A stretch of 64,000 nucleotides of DNA, taken from NCBI GenBank assembly GCA_905221605.1, contig CAJNDS010002424.1, forward strand, positions 1,201,709 to 1,265,708, written 5' to 3'. How positions within the stretch are numbered: the first letter of the stretch is position 1; each line of letters begins with the position of its first letter. A program made the translations under genes and the position numbers. The notes under the pieces were generated by a model. That model ran no database searches. It was not told the DNA's origin and saw nothing but the letters and a program-made list of their open reading frames with translations. Shown in pieces: positions 1-10,450 of the stretch. This DNA comes from Symbiodinium natans (lineage: Eukaryota; Sar; Dinophyceae; Suessiales; Symbiodiniaceae).

Positions 1-126
1 ACCGTTCCCCTGAAAGACTTAAGAAGACCACGCCGACCAAGCTCGGAGTAACCCTAAACCCTAAACCCTAAACCCCAAACCCTAAACCCCAAACCCTAAT
101 CTCTAAACCCTATATAAACGCTGCCC

Positions 127-244
127 GAAGTAAGGACCTCTGTGGACTGCGGAGACACCTTTGCCGAGGTTGCTGCAGCCCGAAGTGCTCAGATGGTTTC
201 GGTAGCGCAGGGCCTGCAACTTGGTGTGGGCTTGGCACCGTTTG
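127..244 (+). CDS. Isolated coding exon, product not recognised
   Basis: An open reading stretch of about 40 codons lies between a CCCTAAA array upstream and a TTTAGGG array downstream, the usual exon setting in this window. The peptide begins EVRTSVDCGDTFAEVAAARS and continues through AQGLQLGVGLAPFG. Composition is protein-like and it has no repeat character. I recognise no family. Exact splice sites are uncertain because both borders fade into telomere-like repeat. The parent gene cannot be assembled. Confidence 0.45.
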
Positions 245-765
245 GAGTTTAGGGTTGCAGAGGGTTTAGGGTTTAGGGTTTAGGGTTTAGGGTTTATAGG
301 GTTGCCGAGGTGTTAACGGCATTTAGGCTTTAGGTCTTTTGGCAATTTGGGGTTTAGGGCCCGGCTCTATTTTTTTGGAGACACTACTCCGAACAGCGCT
401 TGTGCTATGACCTCGCGTCGCCTGCGCCTCTCGGTGTTTCTTGTGGGCCCAGTTGCTCTCGCCTCGGCGCCGTGCACATTCCAAATCGCGAGCGCTGCCT
501 CTGTCGGTGCTTTCTCGCTCCTAGGCGCCGTGTTTTTTGGAGATGCCATGGACTTGGCATGGCATCCGAAATATCGCAAGTAGCACGGTTTAGTTTTGGA
601 GTGGTCTTGAGGTGCTCCTAGGGTTCTCCATGGCCTGGTCTAGAGGTGGACGTGAGATGGCAAGAGCAACCAAGGTATCAGAAGCTGCCGCTCGTCTGAG
701 TTTGTCTTCTTCCGGCACGCACATTGGGGGCGAAACTAAGCCCTAAACCCCGAACCCAGTTGCAG
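245..765. other. Non-coding stretch with telomere-like repeats
   Basis: It starts with TTTAGGG repeats (about 245-295), then holds GC-rich unique sequence. Short ORFs overlap in several frames here, but none has convincing protein character or clean splice borders. I see no identifiable gene. Confidence 0.4.
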
Positions 766-831
766 GTCCCCGCAACATTCTCACGACATGGGCCGCCAGA
801 TGTCCCAGCATCCCAAACGTTCAAGCGAAAG
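766..831 (+). CDS. Candidate small internal exon
   Basis: A 66-nt block is bounded by a perfect TGCAG acceptor and a GTAATC donor and is open for 22 codons (VPATFSRHGPPDVPASQTFK...). The splice signals are better than the coding signal. The block follows a short CCCTAAA run. Product unknown. Confidence 0.35.
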
Positions 832-1137
832 GTAATCCTAGCGGTTTGGGGTCTACAGGAACTAAGACCTAGGATTTACAGAGGTAGCGGGTCTCCCGTA
901 GACATAAGTACAGCTCTGAGGGCCCCAAATTCGGATGCATGTCATGCGTAGGCTATAAGTCCGCCAAGCTGTCAGCTCGTTCTGTGGGGGCCTTGCTTGG
1001 GCCTGTTAGGGCTTAAGCTGAGCACGAAGGGTCTTCATCTTTTCCATTTGGCTAGTTCTCTCAATCACAGTGCTCTACGTACAGGGGCCACATTCTACTC
1101 GGACCCGAACCCTAAACCCTAAACCCTAAACCCTAAA

Positions 1138-1230
1138 CTCGAAAGAGTTGAAGGCAACCTCTTGCACGGCCTGCCCACTGCCCAGCAGTTCGAGGCTCCG
1201 CGGAACTGGGTGGGACGCAAGGCTTCTGGG
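1138..1230 (+). CDS. Isolated coding exon, product not recognised
   Basis: An open block sits between a CCCTAAA array (1107-1137) and TTTAGGG repeats starting near 1239. The peptide contains RVEGNLLHGLPTAQQFEAPR followed by NWVGRKASG. The setting and composition match other exons in the window. No family recognised. Confidence 0.45.
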
Positions 1231-1764
1231 CCTAGGGTCTTAGGGTTTATAAGGGCCAGTTTAGTTTCGGGTTTAGGGTTTAGGGTTTAGGGTTGAGGGT
1301 TTAGGGTTTAGGGTTTAGGGTTAGGGTGGTTGTGGGTCTTAGGGTGTAGGGTGTAGAAGTGGCAGAGAGCACAGGTCGAAGAGCTCAGCCGTCTTGGACT
1401 GCCTTAGCCCTTTCGGCCCGAGAGACAGTTCAATCCTGCTTGTTGTCGCCCAGACCTGTGACAAAGCAGCTATGGCCCAGGGCGAAGTGATTCAAGCTCA
1501 GGTGGGCTGTGCCACCCTACTTACCCTAATTACCCTAAACCCTGATAAGTTGTCAAACAGATGGGCGCTTTGTATGACAATTCAATTTCACGCAGGTGAT
1601 TGGTGCACCGACCATGCTTCAAGCCCCTGGACAAGTGGACGGCACTTGGGCCGCAAGTGCTTGCGGGCTTGGCTGGGTTCTTGAGAACACAGAGAGATAG
1701 AGAGGGGGAGAGAGGGAGAGAGCAAGTTGAGCCGGTAGCATGTTTGGGACAATCTTGCCGAGGC

Positions 1765-2860
1765 ATGATGATCTACCAGAAAACCTCCCAGTGCTGTCGT
1801 TGCTTGTGCTGCCAGCCAAACATTGACTGGACGGTGCATGACTACGTGGAGAACTGGAGTGCTGACACACAGCTCAATTTAGGGGCTGATTCACTGCTTG
1901 TGGCAGGGGTTCCTGATACAAGAACACAACACATCCCACAAGCATCTATTCTAGGTAGGCCCTTGGTACAATTATCATACTTTCCCCTATTCGGCTTAAG
2001 AGGGACCATACTTTAAGAAAATTCTTCAGAGGGCTTTTTCAGGGCCATCCTAGTAATTGTGAGGAGATGGAGCTGCCGGTGAAGCTGACCATCACGGAGG
2101 ACGCAAGCTGGCTGGGCCGCTGTATGTCACACTGCTGGCCCGCATGGCGAGACATCAAGTGCCTAAGTCGGCCCATGGGATGTTTTCTTGTAGGTTCCCA
2201 TTATTTGGGTTTAAGAGGGGCATATTTAGGGTTTTAGGGTTTAGGGTTTAGGGGTTTAAGAGGGCATATTTCGGTTTTTTTTCGGAGGGTTCTCAGGGCC
2301 GTCCTAGGTACTCCGTCCACAACGGGGATGAGGGTGGTCCCGTGCTGTTCACGATTGAGAAAGGGATCACTTGCTCCAACTGCCCACTCATCATCGACGG
2401 CGATGGTGGTCCACTTCGGTGCCCCTGTTGCTTTTGCCTCCCTTACCTCGAAGCGAAGGACCTCAATGGCCAGCAATTGGGGCAAGTCAAGTACGTCTGC
2501 GACATGTGCCCCTTCGTCCCAAAGTATGATGTTCTTGACAAGAAGGGCAACCGCATGTTCCGAATCCGTCCAGACACTTGCGTGGGTGGGCTCTGTGTCC
2601 AATGCCGATGCGGCGGTGGTAGCAAGGGCAAGTGTTTCCGGATCCCGTTCCCCATCCGCGAGCCTAACCCACCCTACATGCCCGTTGGAGATGCAGCTAT
2701 CACCGACTTGTGGGCCGGCATGAAGCATGAGTGCTGCACCAACCGTGAGATGTACCAGGTGAAGTTCCCTCCAAACATGCAAGATGCTGAGACGGTGCGC
2801 AAGCTAATCATGGCAGCCACCTTGCTCATTGACATCACCCTGAACGAGCAGGATCAGTGA
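1765..2860 (+). CDS. Phospholipid scramblase family protein, 3' part of gene (three exons)
   Basis: Scramblases are membrane proteins that move phospholipids between leaflets. Three exons can be read. Exon 1 (1765 to about 1950) encodes CCRCLCCQPNIDW, a Cys cluster; exon 2 (about 2054-2158) encodes MELPVKLTITEDASWLGRC; exon 3 (2308-2860) encodes the family core: the CPCCFCLPYLEAKD cluster, a FVPKYDVLDKKGNRMFRIRP strand, a CVGGLCVQCRCGG cluster, DLWAGMKHECCTNREMYQVK, and a final hydrophobic helix with the family-typical ending ATLLIDITLNEQ before TGA. The intron 2159-2307 is GT-AG and keeps frame (...DIK|YSVHNGDEGG...). The exon 1/2 junction is unresolved: the natural borders do not give a clean donor. 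Both introns belong to one introner family (K). The true start may lie further upstream; Met at 1765 is only the first in-frame Met of a plausible exon. Confidence 0.8.
1951..2053 (+). mobile_element. Introner family K, copy 1
   Basis: The left end CTAGGTAGGCCC pairs with the right end GGGCCATCCTAG, and the element interrupts the scramblase gene. Internal sequence shared with copy 2 includes a CTTAAGAGGG-like segment and a TTTCAGGGCC right arm. Confidence 0.6.
2159..2307 (+). mobile_element. Introner family K, copy 2 (GT-AG intron)
   Basis: The ends are CCTAAGTCGGCCC and GGGCCGTCCTAGG, inverted copies of each other. A TTTAGGG tract occupies the middle, flanked on both sides by a TTTAAGAGGG segment. 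Splicing GT(2159)-AG(2307) restores the scramblase frame exactly. Confidence 0.7.
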
Positions 2861-3644
2861 GGGGCACTTAAGATGTGCGGTGCCTCCGCACTGGCAACAC
2901 AAAGCTATGTGCCTGATGAGGGGCATCATCGATGCAGGACTTAACTTCACGTTCGCAGTAATTTCCCGCAAACTCAACGAAATATACCAAGCAGAGAAGC
3001 GCCTAATAGGCACCGGCATGTTTGGACGTGCTGGGGAGAGGCGATCTTTGATGGAGAGCTCTTGCTTCTCAGCAGTCATGTCCCAAAAGCGGGAGGGTTC
3101 AACGTACCTTATAAGACGTCACAACCTCAGTTTATGTAGGTTGGGAATCGCAACCTCCGTATAGTTCACCCTAAACCCTGAAAACCCTAAACCCTGAGTA
3201 ACCTTCAATGCGGCCTTCTTCGCCCGAATGCAGGAGTCTAACCCACTACGAGATAATGAACTACCCAAATAGCTACTAAAATCAATGCAGGCGCTTAAGC
3301 CTTGGGATGTTCACCCTTATACTAACAGTCCTTAATAGCGGTTATGATCCCTATCAAGGACTGTTAGTATAAGGGGGGGAAATTCCCAAGCTAAACCCCT
3401 TAGTATAATCATAAGGTAAACTATTGCAAATACCCACGGTTAGTCTAACTTACTCTATATTGTTTAGTCTTCTGGGCCTCGGGACACCCTGGTGGCCCCC
3501 CCTAAACCCTATAAACCCTAAGCCCTGAACCCTAATGAAACCCTAACATAAACCCCAAACCCTAAAACCTATACCCCGAACCCTAAACCCCAAACCCCAA
3601 ACCCTAAACCCGAAACCCTAAACTGCACCGAACACCCGTTGCAG
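2861..3644. other. Post-scramblase spacer with family C introner and telomere-like repeats
   Basis: Downstream of the scramblase stop there is GC-neutral sequence with weak ORFs (2880-3164) that I do not support as a gene. It then holds CCCTAAA fragments, the family C element at 3301-3390, and a degenerate CCCTAAA/CCCCAAA block at 3508-3625. Confidence 0.5.
3301..3390. mobile_element. Introner-like inverted repeat, family C copy 1
   Basis: The left arm CTTGGGATGTTCACCCTTAT and the right arm ending in TTCCCAAG form a near-perfect terminal inverted repeat about 40 bp long per arm, including AACAGTCCTTAATAG and CAAGGACTGTTAGTATAAGG. Six loci of this family occur in the window. Confidence 0.75.
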
Positions 3645-3720
3645 GGCCATCCCGGATCGCAGCCGTGGGCTCCCACAGCGGCCTTGCTCTGGGAGCGCCT
3701 GGGCGCGCTCAACTTGTCAG
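3645..3720 (+). CDS. Coding exon, product not recognised
   Basis: The exon follows a GTTGCAG acceptor after a CCCTAAA array and runs into a TTTAGGG array that starts at the donor side. It encodes GHPGSQPWAPTAALLWERLG then ALNLS. Only this frame has clear protein character. No family recognised. Confidence 0.5.
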
Positions 3721-4243
3721 GGTTTAGGGTTTACAGGGTTTAGGGTTTAGGGTTTACGGTTTAGGGTTTAGGGTTTACAGGGTTTAGGGTTTACAGGGTT
3801 TAGGGTTTAGGGTTTAGGGTTTAGGGTTTAGGGTTTAGGGTTTAGGGCTTAGGGTTGCGTAGGGTTTAGGGTCCGGGTTCAGGGTGCCTGGGTTTTGTCG
3901 TTTAGGGTTCTAGCCCAACTCCCCCGACAAAACTCCCCAATTCCCAATGTCCGCGAACCTGCATCCCCAAATTCAAGAGCAATACACCTAAGCCCCTTAT
4001 GCACCCAACTTGCAGTCCCTATACACCCGAATCCCCCTACACCCTGTAAACCCTTAACCCTCTATATATGTATACATATTTTTCTATGTATATATATACA
4101 TATATATATACACATTATACATATACATACACCTGTATGAACCCAAAAATCCTAATCAATCGTAACCCCCCCCCCCCAAAGCCGCAAACCCCAGAACCGC
4201 TGCATGAACTCTGAAGCCACAGCTCTCGACCCAACCTGCCCTC

Positions 4244-4300
<57 letters not shown>

Positions 4301-5050
4301 AAAAAAAAGTGACATAAATTAATGAAAAGCGACGACTCGATACCCCAAAACCTCTTTTATGTAGGGGTTAGGGCCTAGGGCTTAGGGGGTTTAACTCCGA
4401 AATCTCCAAACTCCAAGCCCAACTCCCTCAATCCGGAACTCTATCCCCTCAGAGCCGAACCTTGTCCCTCCCCCCCGGCCCCAAACCTCAAAACCCTGCA
4501 GAAAACCTGCACAAACCTGCCTTGGTAGCTGAGTGGTTTGACAAAAATTGGGGTTTCGGGTTTAGGGATTAGGCTTGGGGTCTAGGGTTTTGCAAGCCTG
4601 CCTTGGTAGCTGAGTGGTAACCCTTTTGCCCTTTGTGGGTTCTGGGCTCCCATTCATAATGGCAACCAGGCCCCAAAGGGGCACAGCCGAAGCCCCACCC
4701 CCCCACATCCCTAGCTTGAGTGTTTCCTTGGAAAGCTGGCCCTTGACATCACGGCCCCGATGGAGCGTCACCCTCAGCCCTAAACCCTAAACCCTAAACC
4801 CTAAGCCCTAAGCCCTAAGCCCTAACCATAAACACGAAAAGCTGCTTCGGCTGACAGAGTCTCTTGGTCCAAGCTTGAGGTCATGCCTCAGTTGAAGCCT
4901 CAGTTGAGCAGCTAGCATGGTCGGGGGCTAATGGCTCCAGGGGTACAAGATGCAGCGCCATCATTTCCGGCGCTTTTGGCTTGGCAACACCCGGGGCTAT
5001 GCGCCCTATAGGCCCTATTAGGGTTTAGGGTTTAGGACCCTAAGCCGCAG
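3721..5050. other. Repeat-rich gap: telomere-like array, poly-C, two family A fragments
   Basis: Contains a long TTTAGGG array (3721-3860), an AT microsatellite (4060-4130), a poly-C tract of about 50 bases (4247-4297), two copies of the family A left end (CTTGGTAGCTGAG at 4521 and 4602), and CCCTAAA runs near 4780-4830. A weak exon-like stretch at 4950-5010 (MQRHHFRRFWLGNTRGY) is not firm enough to call. Confidence 0.5.
4247..4297. repeat. Poly-C tract
   Basis: About 50 consecutive C residues. Homopolymers of C/G from 12 to about 50 bases recur in the window. Length may be inaccurate if the assembly is error prone. Confidence 0.9.
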
Positions 5051-5113
5051 CTGTTCTTTGTATCCTGGGCGCACGGGGCCATGGCGGAGAACGATGCGTT
5101 CTGCGCGGCCCAG
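5051..5113 (+). CDS. Internal exon, faintly peptidase M13-like
   Basis: A 63-nt exon with a GCCGCAG acceptor and a GTGAATG donor encodes 21 codons beginning LFFVSWAHGAMAENDAFC. The LFFxxxA pattern resembles the C-terminal QLFFxxxAQxWC segment of neprilysin-type (M13) metallopeptidases, but one short exon cannot establish that. Neighbouring exons were not found. Confidence 0.4.
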
Positions 5114-6049
5114 GTGAATGATGAAGTCCCTTCAGAAGCCCGGAGGCTTGCTTCTAGGGCTTACGGGGCTTGTTTAGGGCCTCGTTCCGTATAGTAGGCC
5201 CGGTATCTAAATCTGGCTGTACTTTCAGGTCATAGCAGTACAGGTGCCTGAAGCATTCTGGAGTGCTGTCCACAGATGCACAAAAAATTAGGGTTTAGAG
5301 GTTTATCGGGCCTTATACGGCCTTAGTAGGGTTTATAGTAGGGTGTTTTGGTAGAGTCTCTTTGCTACGCGTATTGCATGCGGGAGTCAGCGCGCGCTCG
5401 ACTGTCGCATGGGCAAATCTCACAGGGTAGGCTGGAAGTTTACCCTCACCCTAAACCCGAAGCCCTGCAGTAGCCTTTTGTGGTTTAGCTAGTCGGGGGG
5501 GGAGGGGAGGACTCTGAAGGGACAACGTCTAAGTAATCTTCAGGAGGACGATCTACACTCTGGGCCATCTTGGGTTGTATTCCTTAGGGTTCAGGGTTGG
5601 TCTAGGGTTCAGGGTTTACGGCTTGCGGTTGTGGTCCTGTTTGAGGGCTCTCCATCTCTGATGCCCCTTATTCGCTATCTGGGGTGCTTTGTGTTGCAGG
5701 CAAGCTGCTGCACCAACCAGCGACCTGGGTAAGGCAGCAGGACCTTGAACCCGAAACCCTAAACCCCAAACCCTAAAACCCCTGAAAAAACCGGGCATGA
5801 GGTTTGACAGGGATCCCTTGAAGGACCCCAAATGGTCCAGCAATGTTATGGGCAATGCAATATTCGTTATATTGGGCAATGCTATATCCTGTATAAATCC
5901 GAAGCCCTACGCCCTGAACCCTGAACCCCGAAACCCGCAACAGTCAACCCCAAACCCTCAAACCTCAATACTTTACTGTAACTTTAGATCCTTACCTTTT
6001 TTGGGTTTATTGGGTTTCTTATTAAGGCAGCTAACAGTTTAATTTATAG
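5114..6049. other. Gap without a supported gene
   Basis: Holds degenerate TTTAGGG and CCCTAAA fragments, a direct short repeat of GGGCAATGC near 5848-5882, and no exon with both protein character and splice borders. Confidence 0.4.
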
Positions 6050-6185
6050 CTACCCTCCTGAGTGCAGCCAAGCATTCTACAACGCCAGATTGCTCGGGTT
6101 TTCAGACTTCGGCGTAGGACCCGTTGAGCCCGGCTGCCGTATTATGTCTGCAGCCGCTGCGGTCGCCTACCAGGCAGGGATGCCG
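6050..6185 (+). CDS. Coding exon, product not recognised
   Basis: Follows a TTTATAG acceptor and encodes YPPECSQAFYNARLLGFSDF, then GVGPVEPGCRIMSAAAAVAY and QAGMP. The codon pattern and composition are strongly protein-like. It is unusual in being followed, not preceded, by a CCCTAAA array (6188-6258). No family recognised. Confidence 0.55.
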
Positions 6186-6543
6186 AAAGCCCTAAACCCC
6201 CTAAACCCTAAACCCTAAACCCTAAATCCCCCTAAACCCTAAACCTTAAACCCTAAACCTGGCTGGGATTTCAGGATTTCTCTTGGGGTTGGGAGCATCT
6301 GGGGAGTTGAGTTTTTGTAGGGGGCGTTCACAAGACACGCTTGCGCCCCAGGCAAGCAGAAGCCAAAAGGCATGCGAGCCGCAGAGAGCAGGGGTTGTTT
6401 GTTTGCGCACAGTACAGGGGGGCAGAAGCTTAGGATTCTTTTGGCTGCTGGCTGAATGTATTATTGCATTCACTCGCAGTGAAGCTTTCGCAGGTCGACG
6501 AGGACCAGGACACCTCACCTGACTCCGAGAGGCCTGTATAAGG

Positions 6544-6636
6544 GCCGTTCCGGGCAGATTTTCCGCCCGAAGCCTACCGTACAAATTTGCAGAAGATAGG
6601 GTTCCGACTGCCATACGATCGCTGCAATGTTTGCAG
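6544..6636 (+). CDS. Candidate exon
   Basis: An open stretch encoding AVPGRFSARSLPYKFAEDRV then PTAIRSLQCLQ, after a TATAAG boundary. Moderate protein character and no family recognised. Confidence 0.35.
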
Positions 6637-6689
6637 ATGAACTATCTTCCCCAAAGCAGTGTAGCCTACACTAAGGGTTTCCCACGTTC

Positions 6690-6860
6690 ATAAAGAAGAA
6701 TCATCCTCATCATCATCATCATCGTCATCATCATACTCATACTCATACTCACAATCAGAATCATAATCAGAATAAAATCTTAATAACAAAATAATAAATA
6801 AATAATATATACATATTTATTTATTTATTTAGAAATGAGTAGATAAATCAATAAATACCC
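6690..6860. repeat. AT-rich microsatellite cluster
   Basis: CAT/ATC trinucleotides (6698-6735) followed by TTTA/AATA repeats (6780-6845). No coding. Confidence 0.8.
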
Positions 6861-6867
6861 CCTTCAG

Positions 6868-6975
6868 GCACTGCCAGGCGGCTTTGGTCAAGCATGCCCT
6901 CAGTGAGGCAACGCTGGTTGTGTTGCCTGGGTCTATCGTTCAGGGCATCAGGATGTGGAACCGTATTGAAACACG
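6868..6975 (+). CDS. Coding exon, product not recognised
   Basis: After a CTTCAG acceptor the peptide HCQAALVKHALSEATLVVLP, GSIVQGIRMWNRIETR is encoded with good hydrophobic patterning. It precedes a TTTAGGG array (about 6996-7020). The donor is uncertain. Confidence 0.5.
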
Positions 6976-8509
6976 AAACTATCCCTATTTGGGGCTTAGG
7001 GTTTAGGGTTTAGGGTTTCGTAGCCTACACCCCAGCGCCCCAACCCTAAAACCCCCTGACCTAGTCCTGGAGGTGGCGAGATGAGGATAAAGCAGAAGCC
7101 CCGACACCCGACAAGGCCCAAGACACGAAGAGGACCCGACACCCCCAAATTCCAGAGACCAGAAAACACCAAAAGGCTGCAGGTGCGGAGCCCCAACATT
7201 TTCACGGGCAACTCTAGCAACCTACTGTCCTGCAGAGTTAGCCAGGATACTGTAGTGAGGAATATTCGGTCCTGCAACCCCTACGCAAACGACCCTATTC
7301 TGGCCAGATGGTCAACACCGAAAAAAAATATGTATATCCATCTATATATATATATATATACATATTTATTTGTTTTTTTGGGGGGTGGGGGGTGTGTGGG
7401 GGGGGGGGGGGGGGGGGGGGGGGGGCGTGGGGCAACCGAGTAGCGAGCATTGCACTTATCGGCCTTGGCTCCCTTGTGCCTCAGAGGCACAGAGAACCAG
7501 CCGCCGACTACGGCGGCGAGTGCCTTAAAGATTATTGGGAAACTTTTTTTAAAGTTTTGGGTACCATAATTCCTAGGAAACTAGCTAAAATTATATCATT
7601 TTTTGGCTTGATAATTCCTAAGAAACTAGCTAAAATTATGATTTTTGCTCGGGCTCCCCAAGAGCAGTATAGGTGCGAATCCCTGCCTTGATCATCGGAT
7701 TCCTGCTGATGGGCACCTGGGCTGTGGCTGGTACGGGTTAAGAGAGGGTTCAAGAGAGAAGCCCTAAGTTTAGGGTTTAGGGTTTAGGGTCTAGGCTTTA
7801 GGGTTTAGGGTTTAGGGTCTAGGCCTAAATCTTATAAACCTTAAACCCCATAACTTGATTCAGCGTTTTGGCCCCAGGTCCGCAGGCCCTAAGGAGTTCT
7901 CAACGACCATGCCAACCCTTCACCCTTTTCATTTTCTGATTAGAGATGATGTAAGAAGTTTCATAGAAACTACCCAAAATGCCCATTCTACTTAGATAGT
8001 CCCGCAAACCCTCAGCTCTAGACACTTGACACCCTAAACCCTAAACCCTAACCCTAAACCCCAAACCCCAAACCCCAAACCCTAAACCCTAAACCCTAAA
8101 TGATGCCAAGGATTTTCCATCTGGCCAGTGGGCTTGTCATGGTCGGCTCAAGCGGCCATGCTCGTCTTCGTGCGGGACGGGTTCTAGGGTTGCTTGTGAG
8201 TTTAGGGCTTTAGGCTTCAGGTATTAGGGTTTAAGGTTTAGGGTTTAGGGTTTAGGGTTTAGGGTTTAGGGTTTAGGTAGCATGTGAGGGACAAGGGCTT
8301 AAGTGGACGCAAGGGCGTCTTAGTGTTTGGGGCTTAGAGGTTTCAGGTTCGCGAAGTCAGAACTTACAGGTTTAGGGTTTCGGGGCCGAGCACCACCTGA
8401 AGAACCGCAAACCTCCCTTTGGGTAGGTTTTTCCCTAAACCCTAAACCTATTCCCTGAACCCTACACCCCTAAACCCTAAACCCTAAGATTCTCTCTGGC
8501 AACATGCAG
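6976..8509. other. Long gap with telomere-like arrays, poly-G and a 29-bp direct repeat
   Basis: Contains TTTAGGG/CCCTAAA arrays (6996-7018, 7767-7850, 8032-8100, 8230-8275, 8430-8490), a TA/poly-G block (7340-7425), and a 29-bp direct repeat at 7566-7594 and 7611-7639. An unsupported exon-like stretch lies at 8100-8200 (MPRIFHLASGLVMVGSSGHA in one frame). Confidence 0.45.
7566..7639. repeat. 29-bp direct repeat pair
   Basis: The unit ATAATTCCTAGGAAACTAGC plus TAAAATTAT occurs at 7566-7594 and again, with one mismatch, at 7611-7639, separated by a short T-rich spacer. Confidence 0.8.
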
Positions 8510-8585
8510 AATAGCGGGCTTTGAGTTCTTCAGGAAGCACAGCCCCTGCTTAACGCTGCATCGACCTGGAACGCGCAGTTTTCAG
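8510..8585 (+). CDS. Candidate exon
   Basis: After an ATGCAG acceptor the frame IAGFEFFRKHSPCLTLHRPG, TRSFQ is open. It sits between CCCTAAA blocks. Product unknown. Confidence 0.35.
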
Positions 8586-8799
8586 GGGAATCTAAACTCT
8601 AAACCCTAAACCCTAAACCCTAAACCCTAAACCCTAAACCCTAAACCGTGGCTGCGTGCCTATTCATTTTGGTGCCCAAGGCCGAAAAGGAATTTGGCGT
8701 GAAACCGACTTGCAAGTAAACTCTTAGAGTCTTAAAACAAACGAACATACAAGTGCACAAATAGACGAGTACATTTGTGTATGCATGTGTGTGTGTCGT

Positions 8800-9080
8800 C
8801 TATACTCATACACTTGTATATATACATATGTATGTCTGTATGTTATATATACACATACAGATATAGTAATAATATTCAGAAGAACATAAATATTCATAAC
8901 AATAAAATGGGTTAGTATTACTATTGTTGTTGTTATTACTGTACATATCTACATATGTATACCTCTCCTTATTTATAAACAAATGATTATAAAAATAAAA
9001 ATATATATAAATATAAATATAAATAAATATATATATATATATACATTTTTGTATATACATGTGTGTATTTATATGCATGT
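8800..9080. repeat. TA/TG-rich microsatellite region
   Basis: Dominated by (TA)n, (TTTATA)n and (TG)n tracts. The translated ORFs through it are low complexity (IYIYIY) and not genes. Confidence 0.85.
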
Positions 9081-9344
9081 ATACGTAATTATGTGTATGT
9101 GTACGTATGTTTTTGATGTGTGCGTACGCTATCAGGTTGTGTTGTGAAGTCGCGCCACAAGAGCTTGGCTTTTAAGGGGTTTTCCGGGCGTTTGGGGTTT
9201 CGGGGGTTTAGAGTTTTGGGGGCCTTTTGGTGCAAAGGTCGAAGTCTAGGGATTAGGCGGTTTTGGGGTTGTGGGGTTCTGGCGAGGAGTTGCTCTTTAG
9301 GGATTGTGGGTTAGGATTTGGGGTACCGAATTCCCTACAAGCTG

Positions 9345-9727
9345 AGCCTCTGCTTGCTGGACCCACTGTCGGCAATCGCGGGGATGTCCCCCTTTATACT
9401 GACAGTCCTTAATAGGGATTCCAATACAGGGTACTAGGATCCTTTTTAAGGACTGTCAGCATAAGGGGGAGCATCCCAAACAGTCCTTGATAGGGATTCT
9501 AATACAGGGTACTAGGATCCTTATTAAGGACTGTTAGCATAAGGGGGTACTAGGATCCTTTTTAAGGACTGTTAGTATAAAGGGGTACTAGGATCCTTTT
9601 TAAGGACTGTTAGCATAAGGGGGAGCATCCCGAAGGTTACTGTTCAGAAACATTTGAGAAAGGGCACTGCGTCGCCCTGCAAGTGAAGCACCGGAGTGAG
9701 GGCTTTCTCACTGCGATGTGCGTTTAA
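9345..9727 (+). CDS. Terminal part of a gene split by a family C introner cluster
   Basis: The first exon piece ends EPLLAGPTVGNR near 9380. After the family C cluster (9381-9631) a terminal exon reads EGYCSETFEKGHCVALQVKH, RSEGFLTAMCV and stops at TAA 9725-9727. The terminal exon has excellent protein character. The exact junction through the introner is not resolved, since several single-base offsets are possible. No family recognised. A telomere-like CCCTAAA array follows (9741-9788). Confidence 0.5.
9381..9631. mobile_element. Family C introner, tandemly expanded (copy 2)
   Basis: The arms are GGGATGTCCCCCTTTATACT on the left and a CATAAGGGGGAGCATCCC terminus on the right. The right half (GGTACTAGGATCCTTTTTAAGGACTGT...) is repeated four times, giving a tandemly enlarged element. 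Confidence 0.75.
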
Positions 9728-9894
9728 GGATCTAGATAATAAACCCTAAACCCTAAACCCTAAACCCTAAACCCTAAACCCCCTAAACCCGGGGATTGTT
9801 TGAGCTTAGTTCATTTTCTGTGGGTGTTTGTGGGGTCGAAAGGCTTTGGGGGGTTGTAGGGTTTTTGGTATCCCCAAACCCCATAAACTTTCAG

Positions 9895-10016
9895 AGGACC
9901 TGCTGCGCTTGCTGGGTCGCATGTCATGGCTCTGCGCCTGCTTGCCCTCCGATCGCTGGGCGCCTAAGCTGGGGACGATCTTCCTCCTCGTCATGGGCAT
10001 CAGGCCAAGTCCTCAG
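9895..10016 (+). CDS. Coding exon, product not recognised
   Basis: A TTTCAG acceptor and a CCTCAG|GGTTT donor region flank a frame encoding EDLLRLLGRMSWLCACLPSD, RWAPKLGTIFLLVMGIRPSP. The internal hydrophobic run suggests a membrane or buried segment. No family recognised. Confidence 0.5.
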
Positions 10017-10357
10017 GGTTTAAAGGCACCTAGCCCTTGAACCCTAAAACCCTTAACCCTATTCTAAGCTCAGGGTGTTGGTTAACTGTCATAGAACCCC
10101 AAGCCCTTTGTGGGTTGGGTGCAGTTCAGGGTTTGAGGTTAGTCCTTTGAAGATTCCTTGGTTTGGGTTTTGGCTTTAGGGTTCATGAAGGTCTATGGCA
10201 CATAACCTAACGTTCCAAGGTGGGGGGGGGGGTTGTGCCTTGTCATTCGGAGCTGTTATTCTAAACCGCAACCCTCACCCCTAACTCCTAACCCTTAAGC
10301 CCAAGTCCCTGGGACTTCTCACTCAAAAGTCTCGGGCTACATTGGCTGCTTGCGCAG

Positions 10358-10450
10358 GCGTTTGAGCGTGCTTGTTGCGCGTGCTCTCTGCGTGCTGAGC
10401 CTCACAGGGACTTTCTTGCCTGCTTCTTAAAGGTGTCGGGAGGTTTCTGA
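10358..10450 (+). CDS. Candidate terminal exon
   Basis: After a GCGCAG acceptor the frame encodes AFERACCACSLRAEPHRDFL, ACFLKVSGGF and stops at TGA 10448-10450. Cys-containing, family unknown. Confidence 0.4.
   Translation, partial: AFERACCACSLRAEPHRDFLACFLKVSGGF

Noticed and set aside
1-118. Chromosome end at the left edge because of CCCTAAA repeats
   Set aside because: The array is short and degenerate, unique sequence precedes it (1-50), and over fifty similar arrays occur internally in both orientations.
2234-2782. 182-codon minus ORF opposite the scramblase exon
   Set aside because: Antisense shadow of a well-supported coding exon.
7281-7490. Proline-rich minus ORF (PPPPPPPPPTHPPPP)
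   Set aside because: It comes from the poly-G tract at 7380-7425.
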